This document shows, in pieces, positions 23,645 to 32,517 of a DNA stretch of 64,000 nucleotides. The notes under the pieces were generated by a model, which did not search any database, was not told the DNA's origin, and saw only the letters and a list, made by a program, of their open reading frames with translations. Origin of the DNA: CAYLLT01 sp964384465 (GTDB lineage Bacteria; Planctomycetota; Phycisphaerae; UBA1845; PWPN01); NCBI GenBank assembly GCA_964384465.1, contig CAYLLT010000013.1, positions 8,492 to 72,491 on the forward strand, written 5' to 3'. Made by a program: the position numbers and the translations under genes. Positions within the stretch are counted from its first letter, which is position 1. Each line of letters begins with the position of its first letter.

Positions 23645-26242
23645 TCAATCGGCGCATTCGGGGTCGAGCACCGGCCGGTCGGGGCCGGACATGCAACCGA
23701 TGAAAATCATAACATCATCCTGATCGACGTCGAGATCATGATCGACCCGCGCGTTCGCGCACGTGGGGTCCAACTGGGGGACGCCCATGCCGGTGAAACA
23801 GTGTTGAAGGTGCGCGAAGTCGATCCGATCGACGTCGCCATCGCGGTCGAAATCGAGTTTGAAGAACCCGTCGCCGGGATGCCAATAGAGCCTCCCGCGC
23901 GACTGCTCCCACACGTCGGAGTATCCGTCGCGGTCCGTGTCCACATCATCTTCGTGGGCGGCGACCACGACCGAACGTTGCCACTCGATGTTGTTGCGGT
24001 CGCGGAACCAGGTGATGTTCTCGCGAACCATGTCGTAATAGAGATCAAAATTGCCGGTGGCGGCGGGGGCAGTCAGATTGAAATTGAAAGTGACGATCTG
24101 GCCGGGTAGTACACTGATTCCTGCCGGCAGCGGGTGATGTCCCGCTGCGTCGTAATCGTTGTTCGCCGGCGCCGTGCCCGCGGGCACGATCGCATGGCCG
24201 AGCCTGTAGCCCGCCGCGTCCGTCCACGCATCCCAGCCGTCGTTGCGGACGGTGACGTTCACATTGTAAGTCCGGCCCGCCGCCATGATGCGCGGGATGG
24301 TTTCGGCGACCCAGGTCGCTCGGTAGTTGTTATTGCCGCCCAACGTGTAACGCAGAAGGTAATAAAAGGTATAAGCATCGAGAAAACGGTGATTCAGGGC
24401 GGAGTTGGCGTAGCTGTCCTCCAGGGTCTTGATTTCAGAGGGACGGCGGATGATGGTGCGATACCAGGCGAAGTTCGGCGAATGATTATCGTGTTTGATG
24501 ATCGGCGGGGGAAAATCGTCGGATGGAAATCTCCTCAGCACCGGTATGTTTTCAGCCAGAATCGAATCGGCCGGCGCGCCGTCGTAGCCGATGCCGTCGC
24601 CGCTGAACGGTGCAAAATTCACCCAGTCGCTCATCCCGATGCCGCCGGCGATGCCGTTGAGCATCCACGCGGTGATCGAGTAGTCGAACATGCGGTAGTA
24701 TTTTTTGCAGTGGTCGCGCCAGATGGCGACGCCGCTCGGATAGCCAGACGGCGACCGTTTGCCGGCCAGTTGGCTCGGGTTGATGTAGCCGGCGCCAGAA
24801 TCCCACGCGACGAAAAAATCCTTGTCGGTCTTGTGGCGATACATATAGTCCATCGCCACCGACGCCCGGTCCACCGCGTTGGGATCGATGCCCCAGTTGC
24901 ACGTCGCCTGCCCGCGGGCGGGATCGTTATATCGATCGCCGGCCAGCCAGTAGAGGGTCCAGGAGGCCTGGTCGTAATCGCCCAGACCGATCAGGACGTA
25001 ATTGCCCCCGGCCACGTGGCCGTCGGCATCGATCAGGCCGCGGCTCTGCATATCGGCATAGGTCGGTGCGGGGTTTTGAACATAACGGCGATCCGCCATC
25101 GGCGGGAGCAGCCCGGCATAGAACGAGGCGTTGCTGATCCACTGCTGCCCGGCGGCATCGGCTTCCTTGTAGGCGTTGTAGGCGGTGAGCAGGCTGGCCG
25201 TTTCCCATTCCGTCTCAACGTCGCCGTGACTGCCGCCGGTGTGATTCGTGTACTTATACGGCCAATTGACGAAGCCGATGAACTTGATCATGCGGCCGAA
25301 GCGGGTCCGCTGGTTACAGGCGTTCAGGATGGACAGGAACGTGCAGCGGTCGGCGCCGAGCGGCTGGTTCGGATCGTCATTGGGTTTCTCGTCGCCCCAG
25401 GGCGAGAGTTCGAAACAGAAGCCGCGTTTGCTGATGGCATAGTCGAGGTTGCTGAGCTGCGCTTCGAGGTTGACGCCGAGCTTGAGGCCCCACAGGTCGA
25501 GCGTGTACGACAGCACGCCGGGGTCGCATCGGCCGTTATCGAGATATTTCTGCCGGGCCCAGATGTAGGCATCGCATTTGGCGCTGCCGGTGGACGGCGT
25601 GACAGTCTGCCAGATGGTTCCGGTGCCGGTGAATCTGCCGGTGAGGTCGATGACGACCGGCAGTTTGGGTCCGAGCGGATCGGTGACCCATTTGTTGTAG
25701 AGCGAACCGGCGGCGGTGTCTTTGCGAAGCGCAATGGCGTTCTCGATCCCGGCCGCCGTGCTGGCCGCTAGGCTGGTGGAGGAGACGGCGGTATTCGGGT
25801 CCGGGTCGTACAGGACAACGCCGTTAATATACGGGTGGAACGTAGTCAGCAGGTCGTCGAGCGTGGACAGCGTCCGCACGGGCCAGCCCTCACATAATCC
25901 GCCGGACTCCCGCAGGCGGGTCAGCCAGATGGCGTCGCCGGCGAAAAAATTGAGAAACACGCGCGGGGCCTGCCGGTTGGCCAGCCCCTGGATGCAGACG
26001 GCGGCGTGGCGGATGTCGTAGCGCTGGGCGGCCGACAGGCCGGACGTGTAGTTCAGATCGTAAACATAGAGCGTCGGCAGGGCGGCTACGGATGTCGCCG
26101 GGCCGATCAACATGACGGTTAAGGCAACCGCGGAGACGCCGTTCGACAGGCTTACGGCCCTGAGCAGAGCCGAAGGGCGGCGGTCGCGGAGAATACGGGG
26201 AAAACACTTCCCCTGAGATACCGAATGAAAAGCGGCCATCAA
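23645..26242 (-). CDS. Exported GxGYxYP-family putative glycoside hydrolase with dockerin-like module
   Basis: This 865-residue protein opens with a signal region and then LYVYDLNYTSGLSAAQRYDI, VCIQGLANRQAPRVFLNF, which matches the N-terminal domain of the GxGYxYP putative glycoside hydrolase family (QGLxNRxxPRIYL). Middle regions include NYVLIGLGDYDQASWTLYWL and GGIGMSDWVNFAPFSGDG. A beta domain (about 680-770; NVTVRNDGWDAWTDAAGYRL) resembles the Nbr1-like domain in the GH9 protein. The tail FDRDGDVDRIDFAHLQHCFT has the four conserved cysteines. The signal peptide region contains residues SALLRAVSLSNG encoded by a dispersed repeat (26139-26180), so the original N-terminus was altered; export may rely on the following hydrophobic stretch. 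Confidence 0.78.
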   Translation of the reverse strand: MMAAFHSVSQGKCFPRILRDRRPSALLRAVSLSNGVSAVALTVMLIGPATSVAALPTLYVYDLNYTSGLSAAQRYDIRHAAVCIQGLANRQAPRVFLNFFAGDAIWLTRLRESGGLCEGWPVRTLSTLDDLLTTFHPYINGVVLYDPDPNTAVSSTSLAASTAAGIENAIALRKDTAAGSLYNKWVTDPLGPKLPVVIDLTGRFTGTGTIWQTVTPSTGSAKCDAYIWARQKYLDNGRCDPGVLSYTLDLWGLKLGVNLEAQLSNLDYAISKRGFCFELSPWGDEKPNDDPNQPLGADRCTFLSILNACNQRTRFGRMIKFIGFVNWPYKYTNHTGGSHGDVETEWETASLLTAYNAYKEADAAGQQWISNASFYAGLLPPMADRRYVQNPAPTYADMQSRGLIDADGHVAGGNYVLIGLGDYDQASWTLYWLAGDRYNDPARGQATCNWGIDPNAVDRASVAMDYMYRHKTDKDFFVAWDSGAGYINPSQLAGKRSPSGYPSGVAIWRDHCKKYYRMFDYSITAWMLNGIAGGIGMSDWVNFAPFSGDGIGYDGAPADSILAENIPVLRRFPSDDFPPPIIKHDNHSPNFAWYRTIIRRPSEIKTLEDSYANSALNHRFLDAYTFYYLLRYTLGGNNNYRATWVAETIPRIMAAGRTYNVNVTVRNDGWDAWTDAAGYRLGHAIVPAGTAPANNDYDAAGHHPLPAGISVLPGQIVTFNFNLTAPAATGNFDLYYDMVRENITWFRDRNNIEWQRSVVVAAHEDDVDTDRDGYSDVWEQSRGRLYWHPGDGFFKLDFDRDGDVDRIDFAHLQHCFTGMGVPQLDPTCANARVDHDLDVDQDDVMIFIGCMSGPDRPVLDPECAD
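26139..26180. repeat. Dispersed repeat inside the signal-peptide region of the GxGYxYP gene
   Basis: GTTCGACAGGCTTACGGCCC followed by TGAGCAGAGCCGAAGGGCGG is a copy of a widespread imperfect palindrome (GTTCGACAGGCTCA...TGAGC..AGCCGAAGGG). On the coding strand it translates to SALLRAVSLSNG, a string seen wherever this repeat enters a gene. Confidence 0.7.
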
Positions 26243-26316
26243 TAATCCAATGTCTCGCGCCGGCGCGACTCGGCCCCATTTTATCCGGTGGTTCCGCGAT
26301 TCCGAAACCGCCGCCG

Positions 26317-27150
26317 ATGCTTTACACTTTCAAGATGGATCGACCGCTGCGACACCTGTGGCTTCGGGCGCTGGGGGCGGAAGAAATGCCCGCGCATTTC
26401 GATCTGCCCGATGGACGCTACACGCATATCCGCACGTACAAGCACGATTTCTTCGCGGCTACCGGCTTGTACAGCGGCCCCAGCGGCAAAGTCATTCTGA
26501 AGATCGGCCGCACGGCTTCACTGTTCGGGCTGCCGCTACGCTGGATCGGGCGCCGACTCGCGGACCATGAGTTCGTTCTATACCAGGCATTGAAAGATTT
26601 GCCGGGCGTGCCGCGGTGCCTCGGGCGCTGGGGCGATACCGGCTTCGTTCACCTGTTCGTCGAAGGTCACCCGCTGCAAAAGCATGAATGGGTGAACGAC
26701 GAATTTTTTCCGCGTCTGGCCGCGCTGCTCGATCAGGTCCATCAGCGGGGGATCGCTTACGTCGATCTCGAAAAACGCGAGAACATTCTGGTGGGCGCGA
26801 GCGGCGAGCCGTACCTCATCGATTTCCAGATCTCGTGGCGGTGGCCGGATCGGCCCGGCGATCGCCGCGGGGTGCAGCGACTCTTGCCCGATGAACTCGG
26901 CAGGTTGATTTTGGCCCGTTTACAGGATAGCGACCGGTACCACCTGCTCAAACATCGCCGCCGTCATCGGCCGGACACGCTCACGCGCCAGGAGCACGAC
27001 GCCTCCTATCGTCACGGACCTTACGTCGCCCTGCACCGAAAACTCTTCCGGCCGCTCACGCTCCTGCGCCGCCGCATGCTCAAGCTGCTCACCGGCCACG
27101 CGCGATCACCCAAGCAGGACGGGCCAGAATTCCTGAGCGGGCACAATTAG
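26317..27150 (+). CDS. Lipopolysaccharide-kinase/RIO-like small-molecule kinase
   Basis: This 277-residue protein has a protein-kinase-like core of the LPS kinase (Kdo/heptose, InaA) type: GKVILKIGRTAS provides the ATP-binding Lys, GIAYVDLEKRENILVG is the catalytic loop (D..K..N), and EPYLIDFQISW replaces the DFG motif. Lack of eukaryotic-like activation segments favours sugar/lipid phosphorylation. It is divergent from the GxGYxYP gene, with no operon partner. ATG 26317 is used; Met7 (26335) is a possible start. Substrate unknown. Confidence 0.72.
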   Translation: MLYTFKMDRPLRHLWLRALGAEEMPAHFDLPDGRYTHIRTYKHDFFAATGLYSGPSGKVILKIGRTASLFGLPLRWIGRRLADHEFVLYQALKDLPGVPRCLGRWGDTGFVHLFVEGHPLQKHEWVNDEFFPRLAALLDQVHQRGIAYVDLEKRENILVGASGEPYLIDFQISWRWPDRPGDRRGVQRLLPDELGRLILARLQDSDRYHLLKHRRRHRPDTLTRQEHDASYRHGPYVALHRKLFRPLTLLRRRMLKLLTGHARSPKQDGPEFLSGHN

Positions 27151-27192
27151 CAATTGGAGAGCGGCGATTTCGGTAGTCTGCGCCAATCGAAT

Positions 27193-30100
27193 TCAGTCCG
27201 CACAGCCTTCCAGAGGGGCCAGATTGGCCCCGTTCAGACACTTGATGAAAATTGCCAGATCCAGAGCGTCCACCCCATTGTTGCCGGCGAGCCGCGCGTC
27301 CGCGCAGGCCGGATCATTCTGCGGAAAACCGGCGCCGCTGAGGCACAATTGTAGATGCGCGAAGTCGGTCAGGTCGACATCGCCATCGTGGTCGAAATCG
27401 GCGGGGGTGTTGGTGCTGAACGACCAGATCGGCCCCATCGCGGTGCCGCAGCAGTTGTCGGTCTGGACACGCCAATAGTAGGTGGTGCCGGTTCGCACCG
27501 CCGGCCCGGGGTTGCAAGATCGCGCGGTCAGGTTCTGGCAGACGGGCGTGGTGGGCGGGTTCAGCTTGTCCAGCAGCACGGTGTAGTGCGTGGGGCTGGT
27601 GCATACGGCGTCGATGCCGGCGATGGTCATGACCAGCTCGCCGCCGCCGGGTCCATCGTAATCCGCCACTTCGATGAGATAAGGCACGCCGGCTTCCACC
27701 GGCACCGTCAGGTCCGAGGCGAGGCCGCAACTGCTGTCGTCGTTGCACCCGAGCGAGACAAGCGCCGAGCAGGTGCCCTTCCACACGGCGACGACCGTAT
27801 CGTAGCTGCTGTTGCACGTGCTGATGTGCATGCTGCCCGTCTCGGCCGGGACGATCTGGTACCAGAGAGTATTCGAGTTGGGAGGCGCGCCACAGCCCAT
27901 GTTCGGATCGGTCGGCGAGACGGTCGCTGCGCTGGTCTGGCTGGCGGTGACCACGATGGGGCTGGCGCCGATGATGAACTGCGGGGTGGTGCAGAAGTCG
28001 GGCAGGGCCGCCGCGGCTGCGGGGTCGGATGCGGCGGGAGAAGAAGATTCCTCCAGTTGAATCTTCTGCATCTCAAGATCGTCGGGAGCAGCCTGGCCGC
28101 CGATCGCGATTGGCCACGCCGACGAGCCGCCGACCGGCGCGCCCCCGCTGCCCGGCGTGGACGTGGCCAGGATCATACCCGCCGAGCCAGCGCTCTCGCT
28201 GCCCGGCATCGGCGTAAGCTCCAGGTTGTCGAGGGCGAAGCGCACGGCTCCGGGATGCGTGAAGGTGATGACCGCCCGGGCGATGCCGAGCGGGCTGCTG
28301 CCCGCGTTCTGCCCTTCGACATAGGAGAAACCATGATCTTCGGCATCCGCGGTGAACGTACCGATGAGATTATTATTGGCGTCGTAGAGGTCCATCGAGC
28401 TGGCGTCGGTCTGGGTGCTGAATGCGCTGAGGGCAAACCCGTAACCGACCCCGGCGACGGGCGTATTGAATTCGAGCGTAAGCGTACCGGCGCGGTCGCC
28501 TTCAATGTTCGGGGTCTGAACGTAGAGCGTGTTGCCAGGCCCGCCGTCGATGGTCGCATCGTTCGAGGAGAAGATGAATGATACGTCCGCGATGACCATC
28601 CCGTTGACAATCGTGCCATAGGGCAATTCGTCGAAGGTAATCACGTTGTGCGGCGGGACGGCCAGATCCCAGGTGAGGACAGGATCATGCGAGGCATTGA
28701 CGGCAGCGTCGGCTGGAGTGGGATTGACCCCCTCGGGCAGGCAAGGCACGACGCTGACCGAGACGGTGGCGACGGCCGAATCGCCGCCCACGGGCGGAGT
28801 GTGGCCGTCATTGACTTTGAACTGGAACGCATCGTTTCCCTCGAAGCTGGTCGCGGGGGAGTACAGCACGCTGTTGCCGCCGCCGGCCAGCATGTAGGGC
28901 ACGCTGGAGATGGCGCCGGCGTGCGGGTCCGACAGCGTTCCGCTGCCCGGCAGCGACAACACGGTATATGTCAGGGGATCGCGATTGGGATCAAACGCCG
29001 GGAGCGCGATCGTGACCGGCGCATCGATGGCGGTACTGACGATGGTGGAGGTCGCGGTCGGCGGCTGATCGGGTGGTTCCTGGATGCAGATGTCATCGAC
29101 GTACCACACATCAGCAGCATTCCCGACGCTGGCCAGGTTGCGAATGCGGAACTGGAAATTGGGGTGGAACGCGCCCTCCGGCAGATTGACCAATACCGGC
29201 TGGAACGTGCTCATGGCCGGGCCCTCGCCGTATTGCCGCGACAGCTCCACCCAGGTGTTTGACGCGGTCAGGTACTCGAAGATCAGATCTTCGCCGGGGT
29301 CGGGTTGATCGAGGTTGGCTCCCTGCTCGAACCAGTAGCGCAGCTCCGCGCCGTGCAGACTGGACAGATCCATCACGCGGGAGACGACGCTCTCAGCGCC
29401 GGCCGGGCTCCCGTCGAGCCGCAGCGCGTACGGCGGGCTGGGCGGCGCGAGCGATGAGGCGTCGATCGTCACCGTCGATCCGCTCATCCAGTTGGCCGGG
29501 TTGAGCGTGGTGCTGGGGAAGCCGTCGAAGAAGAAGCAGTTGAGGATGGTGACCGACACGGTCGCCGGCGTGGAAGGCCCGCCGTAGGGCGGCGAGCCGC
29601 CGTCGTCGGCCGTGAACTGGAACGTATCCACGCCATTGACGTTCGGCACACTGGTGTAGGTGACGCTGGGGATGGGCAGCGTGTGCGGCACGCTGGTGAT
29701 GGGCCCGCCGGAATCGCTGAGTGAGCCCTTGGTCGGCAGCGAGGTGATGGCGTACTGCAACGGGCCGGGCTGACCATCATCGACCGCTGAGAGCGGCACC
29801 GTCACCGGCGTGGCCGCGTAGGCGAGCGCCGTCGCATCAAATGCTACCGGCGCCAGCGGATGCACCGCTCCGCTGGCATTGAGCCGGCGGCCGGTGATCG
29901 TCTTGCCCTGAAGGGCCGGGATCGGATCGCCGGAGTACATGATGCGGGTCTTGAGCGCACTCAGCGACAGGGTGGGGTCGGCCGCGAGTGCGAGAGCGGC
30001 CACGCCGCAGACGTGCGGGGTGGCCATCGACGTGCCGGAGAAGAGGGCGTACGAATTGCTGTAATCACCGCCGATGTACGTGATGTTGATGTTGTCGATT

Positions 30101-31731
30101 TCGACACCCTGGTAATTATTGTCGTTGCTGTTTGTCACCCAGCGCCAGCGGAAACGGGTGCTCGCGCTGCGGAGGTTGTCAGGGACTTCCGCCTCGATGA
30201 TGAAATAAAAACTGAGGTATAAACCAGTCGTCGAGAGGGAGTAGAGCGGCGTCCAGGAGCTGTCCTTCAAGATATCGATCGAGATCGAGTCGCCGGCGCC
30301 GCTGTCGATGCGGATGTATGAGCTGACCACCAGTCCGCGAAGCCCGCTGGTATCCAGCGTGGGTGTGACGATCGAGCCGTCGCTACTGCCTAGGTAGGGC
30401 AGGCTGTTGGCGTAATCGGCGCGGGCGGCGATGTTGCCGGACCCGCCGATGTCCGAGAGCACGGTACCCCAGCGCGGGTTCGGGCCCTCCACGGTCATCT
30501 GTGTCCCAGCAAAACCCGGCGGCGTGGCACCCTGGAAATCCTCGGTGAACAGGCTGACATAATGCGGGACCGTGCTCAGGATGCTCTCGCCCGGCGCGCC
30601 GAGATGGACGGTGTGCAGGCCATAATCCGAGAAGTAGGAGAGCGCATCGTTGTGATTGGTGGCCGCGACGGCGATCACGTTGGAGACCGGGTAGTTGGCG
30701 GGATAGAACCCACCGGTGTCGTTGTCGGCCGCGGCATTTCCGGCGGCGGCGACGAAAAGCACGCCATGGTCGCGTGCGTTCTCGATGGCGGTCTGGAGCG
30801 ACGCTGAAAAACCCCCGCCGCCCCAACTGTTGTTCAGGATTCTCGCGCCGTTGGTGACGGCGTAGTTGATGGCGGTGATGGCATCGGCGGTGCTTCCGCC
30901 CCCGCCGGCATCGAGGAACCGGCAGGCCATGATTTTGCACTGCCAGTTGATGCCGGTGGTACCCAGGGCGTTGTTGCCGCGGGCGGCGATGGTGCCGGAC
31001 ACGTGGGTGCCGTGGCTGTGGGCGTCGCTGGGGTCCGAATCGTGCATCACGAAGTCGTAACCGTAGACGTCGTCGACGTAACCGTTGCCATCGTCGTCAA
31101 TGCCGTTGGTCTCCTTGCCGCCGCCACTCTCGCCGGGGTTGTGCCACATATTGTCGAGGAGATCTGGATGGAGGTAATCCACTCCAGTATCAATCACAGC
31201 GACGATAATGCTGTCGGAGCCGGTGGTGGTGTCCCATGCCTCCGGTGCATCAATATCGGCATCGGGCGTGCCGCCGGTCTGCCCGGTGTTGTTCAGCGAC
31301 CACATCTCGGGGTAGCGTGTGTCGTCCGGCGTGCCGAGGATGTGAACCCGGTAGTTGGGCTCGACGGCGAGAATGCGCGGATCGCCCTGGCCCCAATGGT
31401 CAGCGATCGCCGCCTGGACAGAATTGTCCGGGCGAAGTTTGACGCGAAAGACCGCCTTCTGCGTCCCGAAGGATGTTCGCTGGAGGACATCGCCGTGAAT
31501 GGCTTTCTCGACGCCGTCCATGCGCTCGCCGGCATCCAGTTTGCCGTTACCATTCAGGTCGGCCGAGGTGAGCACCAATACCTCTCCCGGCACGTAATCG
31601 CTGACCGGCAGATGTTTGGGAACCGAACTGCCAACCGGCGTCCCGGCCAGGGCCAAGAGCGGGATGAGCAGGGTCCAAGCCACAAAAAACGGCCGGACAC
31701 GGCCGAGGAGGGGACCGAGGTTGAAAAACAT
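27193..31731 (-). CDS. Exported subtilisin-family serine protease with inserted jelly-roll-like domain, Ig-type repeats and dockerin-like tail
   Basis: The 1512-residue protein has a signal peptide (1-30), a propeptide with a calcium-type loop (ADLNGNGKLDAGER), and an S8 catalytic domain with Asp181 (AVIDTGVDYLHPD), His243 (DAHSHGTHVSG) and Ser568 (FSGTSMATPHVCG). Between His and Ser, residues about 391-558 form an inserted domain (EDFQGATPPGFAG..., IDNINITYIGG) like MAM/jelly-roll domains. Then come two Ig-like cadherin-type repeats (FQFTADDGGSPPYGGPSTPA, FQFKVNDGHTPPVGGDSAVA), another jelly-roll-like domain, a pre-peptidase-like C-terminal domain, and the four-cysteine module (DFDHDGDVDLTDFAHLQLCL). 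It is probably a surface protease for protein degradation or processing of other exported proteins. Confidence 0.9.
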   Translation of the reverse strand: MFFNLGPLLGRVRPFFVAWTLLIPLLALAGTPVGSSVPKHLPVSDYVPGEVLVLTSADLNGNGKLDAGERMDGVEKAIHGDVLQRTSFGTQKAVFRVKLRPDNSVQAAIADHWGQGDPRILAVEPNYRVHILGTPDDTRYPEMWSLNNTGQTGGTPDADIDAPEAWDTTTGSDSIIVAVIDTGVDYLHPDLLDNMWHNPGESGGGKETNGIDDDGNGYVDDVYGYDFVMHDSDPSDAHSHGTHVSGTIAARGNNALGTTGINWQCKIMACRFLDAGGGGSTADAITAINYAVTNGARILNNSWGGGGFSASLQTAIENARDHGVLFVAAAGNAAADNDTGGFYPANYPVSNVIAVAATNHNDALSYFSDYGLHTVHLGAPGESILSTVPHYVSLFTEDFQGATPPGFAGTQMTVEGPNPRWGTVLSDIGGSGNIAARADYANSLPYLGSSDGSIVTPTLDTSGLRGLVVSSYIRIDSGAGDSISIDILKDSSWTPLYSLSTTGLYLSFYFIIEAEVPDNLRSASTRFRWRWVTNSNDNNYQGVEIDNINITYIGGDYSNSYALFSGTSMATPHVCGVAALALAADPTLSLSALKTRIMYSGDPIPALQGKTITGRRLNASGAVHPLAPVAFDATALAYAATPVTVPLSAVDDGQPGPLQYAITSLPTKGSLSDSGGPITSVPHTLPIPSVTYTSVPNVNGVDTFQFTADDGGSPPYGGPSTPATVSVTILNCFFFDGFPSTTLNPANWMSGSTVTIDASSLAPPSPPYALRLDGSPAGAESVVSRVMDLSSLHGAELRYWFEQGANLDQPDPGEDLIFEYLTASNTWVELSRQYGEGPAMSTFQPVLVNLPEGAFHPNFQFRIRNLASVGNAADVWYVDDICIQEPPDQPPTATSTIVSTAIDAPVTIALPAFDPNRDPLTYTVLSLPGSGTLSDPHAGAISSVPYMLAGGGNSVLYSPATSFEGNDAFQFKVNDGHTPPVGGDSAVATVSVSVVPCLPEGVNPTPADAAVNASHDPVLTWDLAVPPHNVITFDELPYGTIVNGMVIADVSFIFSSNDATIDGGPGNTLYVQTPNIEGDRAGTLTLEFNTPVAGVGYGFALSAFSTQTDASSMDLYDANNNLIGTFTADAEDHGFSYVEGQNAGSSPLGIARAVITFTHPGAVRFALDNLELTPMPGSESAGSAGMILATSTPGSGGAPVGGSSAWPIAIGGQAAPDDLEMQKIQLEESSSPAASDPAAAAALPDFCTTPQFIIGASPIVVTASQTSAATVSPTDPNMGCGAPPNSNTLWYQIVPAETGSMHISTCNSSYDTVVAVWKGTCSALVSLGCNDDSSCGLASDLTVPVEAGVPYLIEVADYDGPGGGELVMTIAGIDAVCTSPTHYTVLLDKLNPPTTPVCQNLTARSCNPGPAVRTGTTYYWRVQTDNCCGTAMGPIWSFSTNTPADFDHDGDVDLTDFAHLQLCLSGAGFPQNDPACADARLAGNNGVDALDLAIFIKCLNGANLAPLEGCAD

Positions 31732-32065
31732 GGGGACTCCTTACGGGTTGGTGGATGATGATATATCAAAACCCATCGCCCGCGCCTAATGTTTTTTTTC
31801 TGCACACCTCTGGTCGGAGCTCTATCGCGGCGCAGAGGGCGATCGGAACCTCCGATGGCGAATCTGTTTATGACTCACGGCAGGGATCGGCTGCTCAGCG
31901 GACAGCGCGCTAGTAGGCTCAGACGCTGTTTGTATAGATGCCGGATCTCGTCCAGAGTTGCACTCTATTTCCCTAAGTTTCCGCAAAAAATGGGATCACG
32001 GCCGCAGATGCAGCGAATCCGTCAGGCGGGCGTGCTACGATGCGTGGATGGAGTGCCCTCAACCC
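31732..32065. other. Intergenic region without recognisable genes
   Basis: About 330 bases upstream of the subtilase gene (minus strand). A poly-T run (near 31790) and AT-richer sequence near 31740-31770 could hold the subtilase promoter, but no convincing boxes were resolved and no gene is supported. Confidence 0.4.
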
Positions 32066-32467
32066 ATGCGGGCGTTGGTCTTCGAAGGTCCGGGCCGGCT
32101 CGCCTTGCGCGAGGTGCCGCGGCCGGAGCCGGGCGCGGGCGAGGTGCTCGTGCGCGTGGGGCATCCCATCGGCCACGAATGCTGCGTCGCTGTGGCCGCG
32201 ATCGGCGCGGGCAGCCTCGTCCCGTCCGAACTCAACGCGATTCATTACCAGCAGCTCCACGTCAGCGGCGCCTCCGAATCGCGCCGCCGCGACTTCGCCG
32301 AAGCGATCGCCCTGGTCAGCAACGGCAGGCTGGATCTGTCCCGCCTGATCACCCACCGTCTCCCGCTGGAGAAGTATCAAGAGGCATTCAAACTGGCCGC
32401 CGACGGCTCGGCGATCAAGGTCGCGTTTGACATGATTGCGAATTTCGGAATGCGGATTGCGAATTAA
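32066..32467 (+). pseudogene. Zinc-type alcohol dehydrogenase with a large internal deletion
   Basis: The frame begins MRALVFEGPGRLALREVPRP with EPGAGEVLVRV, the normal N-terminus of medium-chain dehydrogenases, then jumps at GHPIGHECCVAVAAIG into the family's C-terminal end (LNAIHYQQLHVSGASESRRR and ITHRLPLEKYQEAFKLA). The catalytic zinc region and the Rossmann fold (about 200 residues) are missing, leaving 133 residues instead of about 340. Frame is kept, but the product can hardly be active. The last residues (IANFGMRIAN) are encoded by a family B repeat, which supplies the stop codon. ATG 32048 is an alternative start. Confidence 0.7.
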
Positions 32468-32517
32468 CAATGATCGCGGGTTGCTCGCATTTTAATTCGC
32501 AATTCGCAATTCAAATC
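32434..32517. repeat. Family B palindrome between convergent genes
   Basis: GATTGCGAATTTCGGAATGC, GGATTGCGAATT and, on the other arm, AATTCGCAATTCGCAATTC form an inverted repeat. It provides the end of the dehydrogenase remnant and abuts the stop codon of the aspartic protease gene, so it could also act as a two-way terminator. Confidence 0.75.
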
